Shown here in pieces: positions 9,937-20,895 of a stretch of 64,000 nucleotides of DNA (within the stretch, counting starts at the first letter, position 1; every line of letters begins with the position of its first letter). Where the stretch lies: positions 21,460 to 85,459 of the forward strand of contig KV919086.1 in NCBI GenBank assembly GCA_002049455.2. Reading direction: 5' to 3'. The notes under the pieces are model-generated. The model made no database searches and was not told the origin of the DNA. It worked only from the letters and a program-made list of their open reading frames with translations. The translations under genes and the position numbers were made by a program. Source of the stretch: Porphyra umbilicalis (lineage: Eukaryota; Rhodophyta; Bangiophyceae; Bangiales; Bangiaceae).

Positions 9937-11517
9937 CTAGGCCTCTACCACAGCGGCGCAATAGCCAAAGCCCTTCTTCCCACGCACGCACACCGCGTCC
10001 TGCCCGCAGCATTCGAAGACGCGGCGGCGGCGCCACGGCCACGCGCACACGGACCCGACGCGCGCGCAGCGGTTCGGCTGCCCCGGCGGCGGCGGTGGGA
10101 GGAGGCACCGCGGCTCGCCGGCTGCGTCACGCCACACGCGGTCGCCGCCCGTGGGGGGGCGGGTGCGGGGGGGGGGGACGCCGCAGGGGGGGATGGGCGC
10201 CGGTGGGGGGCCCGCCGTCGGCGGTGGCGGCGTCGGCCACGTCGGCGGTGGCGGGGGCGGGCGCGTCGGCGGCGGCGGCGGCGGGCGCGTCGGCGGCGGC
10301 GGCGGCGGCGACGGCAGCGGGGTGGGCGTGCCGACCACGGCTACTGGTGGCATTGTCGGCACGGGCGGGGGCGCCCCCCCCCCCCCCCCCCCAGGCGAGT
10401 TTTCGCCCTTGATGACGACATCCGCGCACGTCCAAAACTCTTCCGGCCACGCCGCGCCGCACGGCGCGCCCCGCCCACCGCCCGCCGAGCAGCCCGCCCA
10501 CGCGCCGTACGTTTCGGCGCCCTTGGGCACACACGAGTTGGCCGTCGCCCAGTACCACTGCACGACGCAGCGGTCGCAGGCAAAGCCCGCCGGCAGCCGG
10601 TACCGCATGCGCCCGTCGGGCCCCCCATACTGCAGCGGCGTCGCCGTGCCGCCCCCCGTCGTGCCGCACGGCAAGTACCAGCGGGACGGGTAGGCGGCGT
10701 GCACGGGCCCGCACTGCGGGTCGGTGCCCGCCTCGCACGACGCGAGGGGCTCCCGCTCGAGCCGCACGCACGCGCCCGGGACGGCAAAGCAGGCGGCGGT
10801 GATGTCCTCCTGCCCGCACGCGTCGAGGTCGCACACCCACCACTCCATGTAGCCACCGTGGGCGGCGGTGATGGCGACCGAAAAGTCCACCGTGCCGCCG
10901 GCGGTGTAGGTGGCGACGGAGACGCCGCCGTGGAAGAAGCGCCCGCCGGCGGCGTGGTCGCCGGGGCGCGCGCTCGCAGGGTCCCCGCACTGCCCGTGGT
11001 CGTTCGCCCGCGCCACTCTGGCGGTGGCGTCGAGGGGGTCGTACACGACAAAGGGGCCACCGTTGGCAGACTGCACGGCGCCCGTGCCGCCGGCGTTGAG
11101 GCAGTGGGGGCTGGAGGAAAAAACGAAGAAAACAGTGTGCAAGGCACCATCAGTCAAAGCAAGCCACAAAGCGTCGCATGAGTCAGATTTGGCCGTCTAC
11201 TGAGCGCGGCGCCGTTTGCCCGACGACCCAGCCGCGTGTTGCGCAACACGTATTTGGAGAGCGCGGCCATCCGGGTCCGCGCCCTGCCCTCCCTCTCAGA
11301 GTCCCACGAGCCATCGCCAAACGTACCAGTCATCGATCGGCGCGGAACCGTCAATCGTGGGAAAGTTCATCCGGGTGTTGAGCGCACCCCGCTGGCGGGA
11401 CGTCACCATGATGCCATGGCCGTCGGCACTGCCGCCCAAGGAGACGAGGAAGAGGACGCAGGCTGCGCCGGCGAGGAGAACAGCCGGCGCGCCGGTGCGC
11501 TCCGGGCGTCGAGGCAT
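9937..11517 (-). CDS. Secreted lytic polysaccharide monooxygenase (PF03067 type) with Pro-rich linker and six-Cys tail
   Basis: Two exons: 11517-11327 and 11110-9937. The intron 11326-11111 starts GTACGT and ends in a pyrimidine tract plus CAG, and joining restores DDCPHCLNAGG, a hallmark of the family. The protein has 454 residues. A signal peptide (1-33) precedes His34, which becomes the mature N-terminus and first copper ligand (HGIMV). His148 in AAHGGY is the second ligand of the histidine brace, and EEFWTCADVVIK (288-299) carries the usual axial aromatic. LPMOs oxidatively cut chitin, cellulose or similar polymers outside the cell; the substrate cannot be read here. Residues 305-400 are a Pro-rich linker encoded partly by (GCC)-like repeats. 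Residues 411-450 hold six cysteines spaced C-x6-C-x11-CC-x5-C-x9-C. AA15 or AA16-like assignment is a guess. Confidence 0.88.
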
Positions 11518-12710
11518 GGTCGGACGCGAGAGCGGTGGGGCCGGCCCGACGTGGTGGCGGATCAACCCGCCCCGCCTGCCCGTCCGATGGCGAGCACGAG
11601 CAGACGAGCAAGCTGCCGCCGTGCCTGCCCTCAATGGAGAAGAGCCCGGTAGAGAAGGGGATCTGGTCCGAGGCAAGTCCCACACACCGAGTTGGTCTTT
11701 TACGATCAACGCTGGCAGGTAGATGGCAGCACCGAACGAGACCCGCTTGGGGCGCCGGCCGGCGTGCGTTGCTTGGCGCACGCCACGATCCTTGGAGCTG
11801 CACGACTGGCGTCGTTGACGACGAGACGCTTCGCGCTCCTTGAAGACGGTGTCAGACTGGGGGAGTGGACCGCGCGGCGAGTCACCAAGAGCGCGCTCAT
11901 AGACAAAAAATTGGTTGCCCCTTGGCAGCGCAACGTAGATTGTGTGGAGCAACGCGGGGCCCATCACCGCCGCGTGCCACAGCGGGGGTGCTGGAAGTGG
12001 TCCAACGCGTGCTGTACGTCGGCATCGGGCTGACGAAGGGAAGCCCCGCTCGAATCCGCGCGACGCCCCAGCGACTGGCGCGCACACGTAGCAGTGGTAG
12101 TGGGAAAAGTCCTGACAGACGAAGAGGCGGCGTGGATGCTAGGCTCGTAGAATCGTCAGCCCCATGGGCTTGGCCGCTAAGCATTGGCCGCAAGCGAGGG
12201 TAGGAGTAGGATTCAGTTACTGTAGAAGGGCGGCTGGATCGCTCTTTCAGCGTTGTTCGGGCTCAATTACAGAAATTAAATATTCATTCTTGTCTGACCA
12301 AGTCTCGTCACGCACGTCACATTAAATAGTTTTCGCAGTTGCTGCGTGGGCCGTTTGTGGGCCGTTCGTGGCTATTTGCCCGGATGAATAGTCTAAGATT
12401 TCGTGCTGCCCATGCCGGATACAAGGTGGGACCTTGCATAGAAGTGCTCTGTTAGAGCACGTCTATAGGTGCGCCAAAAAACCATCTCAGATCGACTCTT
12501 TTGGGGACAAACGCCATCGGATCACCATCGGGAGGAAGTTTCCTATGGTATTGCTGTCTTCCCAATTTTGGCCGATGTGGTCAAAGTCAAGAAGGGGTCT
12601 GGGTCAACTGCCCATTGGTCAATCGACTTTATCCGGCTGAGTGGATGGCTGAGACGCTGTTTCACACTGTTGATCACCCCTCTTGACATCGACAGGATCG
12701 GCCAAAATTC
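11518..12710. other. Intergenic stretch upstream of the LPMO gene
   Basis: No domain-bearing frame. The first 100 bases upstream of the LPMO ATG are GC-rich with no obvious TATA box. From about 12230 the DNA becomes AT-richer and contains no long open frame. Open frames at 11216-12203 overlap on both strands and look like shadows of GC-rich DNA. Confidence 0.5.
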
Positions 12711-13425
12711 CAGGCACGTGCGTGCAATACCCTGGCCTTAAGGGCGGTAGCGCGCTCGGCGACGCATCGACACCGGGCACGCCGGCCGGCTCCATAGCCG
12801 CAAGCGCGCACGGGGGCACGTACAGCCACGCTGCCGTGGCGGGGAGGACGTGGGGCGGGGAAAAGGGTTCCGGCGCCGCCACCGCAGCGGCGGCGGCTCG
12901 CCGGCGTCGTGCGACGCCCACAGGAGGGGCCATCACTCCGCCGCGCAGCGCACCTGCGCACGGCGGGCAGGGCCGCCGACACGGCGCGCGGGCGGGCGGG
13001 TGGGACTGATCGCCGCGCGACGGGGCGCCTCTAACCGCGCCGCTAGATGGCGTCAGCAACCGCCGACCCGCCGCCGCAACAGAAGACGGCGCGCAGGCAC
13101 GATCACCCGCGGGTCATCGTGGGCGCGTCGAACCCCGGAAGTCGCTGCGCGCGGTCGCCGCGCGCAACTCGGGGCGGTGGGGGGGGGCAGAGGGGCAGAC
13201 GCCGTCCGGGCCCTGTGACCCTTGTGGCAGGACAGTCCTTCTCAGCCACGTAACTCTATTTGCTTTTTAGCGTCATCGCGACCCTTCCAACACTGACACG
13301 CCCTCAGATGCCTGAGGACACGAATGCAGACTGCCACCTCTGCAACGGAGATCAAGTCTCGAGATCTAAGTATATGTGTGCATCGCTACACTTTGAGAGC
13401 ACCCTGTCCTAAAGGCCAGGGAATT
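12711..13425. repeat. Copy 1 of a tandem 0.7 kb repeat with CCCTGGCC ends
   Basis: This segment is repeated at 13542-14244 in the same orientation. Both copies start with CCAGGCACGTGCGTGCAATA and end with ACCCTGTCCTAAAGGCCAGG. Within copy 1, CCCTGGCCTTAAGG at 12730 and CCTAAAGGCCAGGG ending at 13421 form imperfect terminal inverted repeats, so each copy may be a non-autonomous DNA element of about 690 bases. The interior is Ala/Gly-codon-like GC-rich DNA; the open frames differ in each copy and look non-coding. No target duplication seen. Confidence 0.85.
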
Positions 13426-13541
13426 GGGAAGTCAGCAATAACGATATCGCGTCCGATCGTCGCGAAAATGTACCACTCTACTGGGGGTGTGCTCGGCGTG
13501 CTGCGCGTGCTGCGGGCGTGCTGCGGGCCGAAATTTGTATT

Positions 13542-14244
13542 CCAGGCACGTGCGTGCAATACGCTGGCCTTCTGAGCGGTGGCGCGCTCGGCGACGCATC
13601 GACACGGGGCACGCCGGCCCGCCCCATGGCCGCGAGCGCGCACGGGGGCACGTACAGCCACGTTGCCGTGGCGGGGGGCGCGCGGGGCGGGGAAAGGGCC
13701 GCCGCCGCCACGACAGCGGCGGCGGCCCGCCGGCGTCGCGCGACAACCACCAGAGGGGCCGTCACTCCGCCGCGCAGCGCACCTGCGCACGGCGGGCGGG
13801 GCGGCCGACACAGCGCACAGGCGGGCGGGTGGGACCGACCGCTGCGCGACGGGGCGCCTCCAACCGCGCCGCTCGATGGCGTCAGAAAAAGCCGACGAGC
13901 CGCCGCTACAGAAGCTGGCGCGCAGGCACGATCACCCGCGGGTCATCGTGGGCGGGTCGAACCCCGGAAGACGCCGCGCGCGATCGCCGCGCGCAACTCG
14001 GGGCGGTGGGGGGGGGCAGGGGGGCAGGCGCCCCGTGGCCCCTGTGGCAGGACAGTCCTTCTCAGCCACTTAACTCTATTCGCTTTTAGCGTCATCGCGA
14101 CCCTTCCAACGCTGACACGCTCTCAGATCCCTGAGGACACGAATGCAGACTGCCACCTCTGAAACGGAGAGCAAGTTCCGTGATCTAAGTATATGTGTGC
14201 ATCACTACACTTTGAGAGCACCCTGTCCTAAAGGCCAGGGAACT
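13542..14244. repeat. Copy 2 of the tandem 0.7 kb repeat
   Basis: Direct repeat of 12711-13425, offset by about 831 bases, with scattered substitutions and small indels along its length. Its left inverted-repeat end is degraded (CGCTGGCCTTCTGAG at 13562) while the right end at 14227-14240 is intact. The 116-base spacer between the copies contains a block around 13455-13478 (CGTCGCGAAAATGTACCAC) that recurs inverted near 16610-16632. Confidence 0.85.
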
Positions 14245-15540
14245 CCTGATCTGAAATTGTTGCTGGCCCAGACGGCCCTGTGCTGGCCACGAGGGAACGT
14301 GGGCTACAAGCGGAGCCCTCATCAATCTACGACGCCGCGGACGGAAACTGCATGATGTAGCCTCCCAAAAAGCAGGGTACAAGTCGGTCGGCTTGAGGGA
14401 TAATTGCTGCTCTTCGGACGATTCAATGCCTCCAACAGCGGACTGGTCACAGATCAACTGCGTTAGCTGATCGCTGGATTCTGGGGGGCTCGACTATCTA
14501 GAACGTAAGTGGCCCTTATTGATCCTCGATGGTGTGACCGGTTGGGCACACCTCGCAACGAGGACACAGATCCTGTGGCCCGCAACCGCTAAGCCGCGCC
14601 CATGTCACGCACCGTCAAGCACAGAAACGTAGTCGGCCCCGCGCAGGCACCGTGATCATCATTTTGGGTCACTGTGAGGGCCCTTACCGGTCAGGAGTCA
14701 CCTGAGTATAGCTCATCTCGGTCAGCCTGTGGCAGGCTGAGATCTATTGACGCGCAATGACTGGTACTGCGAGGGCGCCTCGTCGGCGGCGAGGAAGGCT
14801 TCCTAGGTATTGTCCAGTCTGTGTGGTGGAGACGAACGCCAGGGCTGCACCTCTGACAACCGCCTTCCTCTGGCTCGTGCCACGGGAGCCGAACAACCTC
14901 TGAACAGAAACCGCTTGGCCGAGCGTACCACAGGTGAGGGGCCGGCAGCACGTCTGGCAGGGGGCCTTCGTGGCCGGGCAAATCTTAAACGAGGGCCTTG
15001 CTTGGACGAGGATCCCTTCCACCACCTCGTATTGGTCTATCGTCCGTTTGTGTAGCGCAGGTGGTCGTCTCGTGACCAGTACCACCTTACCTCATCACGC
15101 GCCCCTCAGGGACCCCCACCCGCTCCGGTCCACCCCCCCGCCCACCGTCTGTCCCGTTCCCAACGGCTGGATCCTCCTGACCCTTCCCACACGGCCCTTT
15201 TTTACTCAGAGTGGGTGCCTGGCAGCAGCACATCCTGTGGGCCGAGCGCACCCAAGTCTGGCGATCGCAGATCGGCCCGCACTGCCTCTACGGTGGCCGG
15301 ATCAGCCCGCCCTCCCGCCACAAAGTGCACCTGGAGCATCACTTTCAACTTCACACACGCGTGTGTTGTCGTGTTGTGTATACCATAGCGCCCGTTTGAT
15401 CTCTTGCCGTGCATGCGGTGACGACCTGGAGTGCTGTTGGAAGGTGCGTGCCGTTTTTGCACGTAGGACGTCGTTCTGCGTCCTCGTCTGGAAAAACTGC
15501 TCGCTTTTTCTCTGTGGTGCTGTCCCGTGCTTCTCCCTTC
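14245..15540. other. Stretch without a recognisable gene
   Basis: Open frames are short or overlap antisense partners and show no domain. The composition is mixed and lacks strong codon bias. I see no transposon ends or RNA gene here. Confidence 0.4.
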
Positions 15541-15617
15541 TGCCCCTTACTGCCCCGTATTGCCCCGTACTGCCCCGTACTGCCCCGTACTGCCCCGTAC
15601 TGCCCCGTACTGCCCAT
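15541..15617. repeat. 10-base minisatellite, unit TGCCCCGTAC
   Basis: Seven nearly perfect units and one partial unit in tandem: TGCCCCTTAC, TGCCCCGTAT, then five TGCCCCGTAC, then TGCCCATACT. The clean array means recent slippage or unequal exchange. It lies in open frames of both strands that merely translate the repeat (APYCPVLPRT), so I do not call a gene. Confidence 0.95.
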
Positions 15618-17495
15618 ACTTCCCCTTTCCTGTCCCGTGCTGTGGGTATCCATGTAGGTGATGTGAATGGTGGCAAAGGCGGTGGCGGCGCGACTTGCGC
15701 ACGGACTTGGACGAGTTTCGGCTTTATCCATCGGGAGCGCGCGATGCCTGATCGACGTCTGTCTGCCGCGACTACCGCCGCGTTGCGCAGGTCGGGCACA
15801 GGAGTGGGGGGGCGTACAGACCTGCTTCTTTTCGCTGTCGGAGCCGAGTCTATCTTGGGGTGATGTGTTCGCTGTTTACTCTTGCTTGTGCTGTCGTCTG
15901 TCTGTGTTTTTTCTTTCTTGCGCTTCTCCTGCTTACGGTGGTCGTCGTGTATACTTCTTCAGGTGCCCGACTTGGGTGGGAGGGGCGAGGCGGGGTGGGC
16001 GAGACGGGCGGGAGGGGCAGGGCGGGGTCGGCGGGACGGGCGGGAGGGGCGGGGCGGGGTGGGCGAGCAGTCAGATGGAACTATCAGGCCCATACGGCCG
16101 CTTCCCACCAGGTCTCTCTCCCCCGGGAGGCGTGAGAGCGCAATGTAAAACGTACGCTTCACTACCACGTTCTCTATCCGTGCGGAATAACGTGGCGCCA
16201 CTGCTGCCCCATACGTCAGAGCTCCCGCGTGCGATGCGTAGTCGTTTTGCCGCGCGGCCACGAATCGCCGCAAGAAGGCACCACGTAACTCCTGGATAAA
16301 TCCCATAGGACGTCCTGCAGGGTGCCTCTGGGGGCCTCCGGGTGCCTCTGGGTGCCTCCAGAATGCCTGCTGGGGTGTGCGCAAGGTGCGCGCATGGCTC
16401 TCAGACACGACTTTGAGCAGTGTCAGATCGTACTGGGGATCTAAAATGCGAATATGGGACCTTACCCATTTGGAAGAACACTGTGGAGAACAGGGGTCCA
16501 GTACGCGACAAATCTCGGCAAATATCGTACTGGGGGCCCATTTGGGACCGTATTAGATCAACCTGCAATACTGCTGGCCAACTCCCCAGGCACGTTCTCA
16601 GTACGTGGTACATTTTCGCGACGATGGTGCCATCGGAAGGGGTCATCCGTAGGACATTTGTGGCGCTTTACTTTAGAAATCTCAGTTGTTTTGTGCAGTG
16701 CCGAACGGAGCTAGAGGCATTCAAAGGTCGAGGCCTCCAGGGCCGCTTGGTTCAGAAGTAGCCTACCAATCCATGCGGACTGCCCCTGAGAGAGCGATTT
16801 CGTGCAAGGCTCTCCGTCCAGGTCGAACGTACCTGACATTTGTTCTTGGACAGATACAAGCGCTACGTGACAAGGAGAGAAGCATGACGATCGCAGGGAG
16901 CACCATCAGAAAGAGCACGTCAAAGAGCATAAGGTACTTGTCTCATATTGCAAACTCGTCAAGCCTCATAAGATGAGAATTCTAGAATAAAGCGCCACAT
17001 TTGCCCATCGGATACGGTGTCGAACCGGGGACAAAACCTGCCGAATTGGAGGTGCGAAATCTATCCAAGAGAGTTAAACCTGGTTTCGATATCACATCTC
17101 ATCGCAATCGGGAGACGGGCGATCCTCGTGCTGCGCTGCCCGGCACCAGGGGGTGCTGCCTGTTCTCCGTTTCTTTCAGGGACAAGCGTGCTACGTACGC
17201 GGCACCACATGGCGACCTTACACCATAGAGCTTCTTCCCATTCTTTGTCGTACGAAAGCAAGAAAGAGAAGAAGCACTGATGCCGAGAAGCGGCCAAGAA
17301 ACACGGGACTGAAAAAGACCCACACCCAGGCGCCACTCTGTCCCCTGCTCGCTCGCAGGCCCTCCCACCTGCTCCTCATGCCGACGTCCCCCCGTACCCC
17401 CGTCGCCCCACACTAAAAATCATGACGCACGCGTACGGTAGCCTCAAAAAGTGCGGTTGGCCACGCCACAGAACAGGGTAACCCTGGACTGCTCG
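15618..17495. other. Mixed non-coding stretch with short GC-rich repeats
   Basis: At 15965-16067 a roughly 43-base GC-rich unit (GGGCGGGAGGGGCRGGGCGGGG core) occurs about twice. At 16318-16372 there are several GGGTGCCTC-like units. From 16600 to 16632 a block matches the inverse of 13455-13478. No frame has recognisable protein content and no intact element ends are visible. Confidence 0.45.
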
Positions 17496-19045
17496 TCACA
17501 GAAGGTCATCTTCATCTGCCAGGGCAAGCAACGCCGCCGCCTCGGCCTGGGCGGCGGCCAAAATAGCCGCAGCCCTGGCTCTGGTGGAACTCTGCGGCTG
17601 AGCCGCCGCGGCCTCGGTCAGCGACGGCACGGCCGCGGCCACGGGCGGCGACGGCGCCGCCGCGGCCATCGCACGCGGCGGCAGCATCGGGACGTCCGCC
17701 GCCTTCTCGGCGGTTAGCACCGCCACCTCCACCGCATCGGTCACGACGTCCGCCGGGAGGGCAACGGTGGTCTGCCCGGTACTACCGTCGATCAGGCGCA
17801 GCCCATCACCTGCGAGGCCGCCCTCCCCCGACCCGACCCTTCCCGCGTGGTGAGCCCCCGTGGCAACCCACTCCGTCTCAGCAATTCCCACGACGGGCCC
17901 CCCCGCCGTTCTCGACTCACCGGCACCTCCGAACTTCGGCATGAACTGTGCCTCAGATACCGCGCGCTGGGGGTCGGCCCCGTCACAGAGGAGGATCCCG
18001 TCCCTCTCCTCAGAGGTCTTCGGGAGATACGCGTCATGTGCTATCACCTCGGCGACATATCTCTGGTACCGGTACAGATCCGGCCCGCCCGAGTCGGACA
18101 CGCTGTCCCGGATGCACTCCAAGGCCTCCCGGACACACAACGCCCCCAGTCCGTAGTGACCGAAGCCAATAGTGGGGACCGGGTTGGAGGCGGTACCCGC
18201 CGCCGGCCGCAGTCGTACACGTCGAGATACTTTTAGCCCTTCATGATGGCCTCGATGGTGCCACCCCGTTCCCCCGGTGTCATGGAGTAGGAGCGCTGCT
18301 GCAGCCAGCCTGCCGCAGCGACGGACGTCATGGTCGGTTTGTGGCGGCCGGTCACCTTGACGAACCACGCCTGCGTCATGTTGCGCTTGAGGTCAGCAAG
18401 CGTGTGGGACATGGATTTGTTGCGCCTGGCCGACGAGGTCAACGTGCCGGCCGATCTTCTCGAATTGGGCTTGACGAGATCATCGGGCTTGCGAGCGTCG
18501 TGCTCCATAGCCCCTTCGCGTGAGCGCTTGCTGGCGCGACGGGTTGCCAGAATGGTCTCGAGCTAAATGTCCGTCGCCTCTGTTTCAGAGTACTTGGTGT
18601 GGTCCTTAACGGCGCACGAGACCATGGCGGACCGCTGAGGAGTGTCTGTTCTACTGGCTGCTTCATTTGAGCCGATTCCTCTCATTTGAGGATGTTTTTG
18701 ATGCCTCTCTGTGACCATGTTCCCGGCCTCGGCTGCTCTTTCTGAGAATAGATCTGGACTCTGCGAAGTCCAATCACCTATTGGCCAACCCTGCGGCTGT
18801 GTACGAAGAAATCTCGGAGGGGGTGCCCCAGACACCCGAAAAAGGCCACGTTTCCAGCCCATATGAGAGGGAGCCTCACTGTCGACGTAGAGGCCTGCCG
18901 GCGTCGAGTTGGCGGACTTGGCCTCCGTTTCCGCCATCCGCATCTTGCTTACAGCGATAAACAGCGCACTCGGAGACGCGCAACGAGTTGAGTCAGTCCT
19001 CCGGGCGGCGCCACGGTGCGATTGTGACGTGTTCTTACGGGCCAA
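17496..19045 (-). pseudogene. Broken gene for an unknown protein with Ala-rich acidic C-terminus
   Basis: Two minus-strand frames appear to belong to one gene. The first runs 19045-18233 with one in-frame TAG at 18565-18563. It carries TMTSVAAAGWLQQRSYSM and ERGGTIEAIMKG near 18330-18240, then meets a stop. The second frame takes over with GFGHYGLGALCVREALECI and DLYRYQRYVAEVIAHDAYL (18170-18010) and ends at 17496 with an Ala-rich tail finishing ADEDDLL. The shift lies near 18235-18190. Codon-like content is strong across the break. I cannot assign a family. A retroelement capsid-like protein and a decayed host gene both remain possible. Confidence 0.45.
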
Positions 19046-20895
19046 CCATCACTGGTAGGACCCGGTATCGTCTTGATGTTTGACCCGGAGCCTACGTATC
19101 GGCGCCAGAGGGCCCTAACCGTCGTTAGAGCGGCGGGCTTTTGATTTGGATTTGGGCCCTTGGGTGCGCGGACGCGTGCGCCCTGTTTCCGACTGACCCC
19201 AATTCCTAGCAACTGGCCTCTGATGAAGTCTGCATCTCATCCCCACCGGAAAAGAAAAATATGGCTCACCGCAGGAGAGTCTCGCGGGGTCGGGGGTCTT
19301 TACCGTTTCCGCTGGAGTGCTCCCGTTCTCCTTCTGGAAAGTGCACCCAAGAAAATGTCTGCACCAGTTCTTGACACAATGATTTCTCGTATGAGAACGG
19401 CTCGGAATCGCACATTACAGTCAGAAAACTTTATTACGAACGGAGTATTTGATCATCTGGGAGCTCTGAGTTCCCATCCTGACGTCGCCTTCCACCACGC
19501 GAAGGTGCTATGTGGACAGCGAAGGGAGTGTGTGTAGCTCTGAATGCTTTGCAGAGGAGGGGCACAGGAGTTGTTGAGGAACCTCTAGGGTCATGAGACA
19601 CAAAGAGTTGCTAAAAAAAAGATACATTGGGCGGGGATCGAGGATAGAGCAGGGGGGACAGAGGGGAGAAGGCGGGCGGGGAAGGCTGAAGCCGAAGGAC
19701 AGACATGAGGAGGGGGGCGAACGGGTGGGGGAGGAAGGGGGGCGGATGAGAAGGGGGGGGCTGGGTTAGGGGGGCTCAGGGGCTATCAGATGGACGATAA
19801 AATTATGAGAAATCCTGTGCTGGTACGCAGGGAACTGGTACCGGTCTGTGCTGTGGTGGTACGAAGGGCGGGGGATGGGGGGGCGATGGATAGCCCTGAA
19901 GAACCTGCACAGTACAATGCGACCACGAAACTCGGGCTCCAGAGCCTCTCTGATGTGCTGACCTCACCTATTCGTCGACCTTGGCCGAGAAATCGGCCCA
20001 GACAGCCACTCCGGGGCTCCGGGGTGCATCGGAGTGACTCTACATCCGGATCCGTGCGACGAACGCGGGCAGGAGCAAGACGCTCCGCTCGGAAATCACT
20101 CGAAGGGCTCTGTGGACGCGAAATTGCACTGATACGGCCATGTACTTTTTCCTACATTTTTCCAGGGAGATACGCTGTTCTCGTTCAGGAGAGCTCCGTT
20201 TGAGGCGCACAAGGCATCATTGGAGAGCTGATGAGCTCACGAATCCAGTTGTGTGACTCAGACAGCGATGGGACTCTTCGTTGGTCTTTTAAAAAAGTGT
20301 GAACTGCGCTACAGGCGGTTCTGGAGCGTCCCCAGGAACCCGATTTCATATGTAAACACTGTTGATTTCCCACACGAGCCCTATGGTGCAAGTGTGAAGA
20401 ACTGGTGTCAAACGGATAGGGGCCTGCGTGGACATCCGTCTGCGGACCTCTGCCCCCACTTTGCGTACGCCTGGATGGGGGATGGGACCGTGTGGGTCGC
20501 CGCGCGAGGGTGGATAAGAAGGGCCGCCGGCACCGACTAGCGGGCTGTGGACCCGGATCATCAGACGTAGCATCCGAAAAAGCACCACCCCAGGTAGGGG
20601 CGTTGCTTGGCGGACGGCTACGTCGCCCGTTCCTGTTTTCGGCATTCGTGACTACGCCTCACGTCGCTGATTTTACCACACTGAAAGCTACTTTCCAGGC
20701 ACACTTTTCTCGCCGGAATCTTCCCTCTTAGTGGCCGATGAGCACTGATCTCAATATGGCCCAGATGACACCTCCTGTTGACTTCATCATCCCAGCGATG
20801 ATAGCATGATGATCACGATGAACCTGATTGTGAAAGGAGACGATCGTGGCTCTGTGGGCCCCGAGCAGCACAGCCAGCTCGTGGAATACATAACC
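19046..20895. other. Stretch without a recognisable gene
   Basis: No long open frame with domain content. The part at 19620-19780 is purine-rich (G/A-biased on the plus strand). Open frames at 19790-20203 and 20253-20731 have no recognisable features. Confidence 0.4.

Noticed and set aside
9937..10080. Reading the six-Cys LPMO tail as a toxin
   Set aside because: Knottin spacing alone does not imply toxicity. It is the C-terminal module of a secreted enzyme after a linker, so a binding or stabilising role is more likely.
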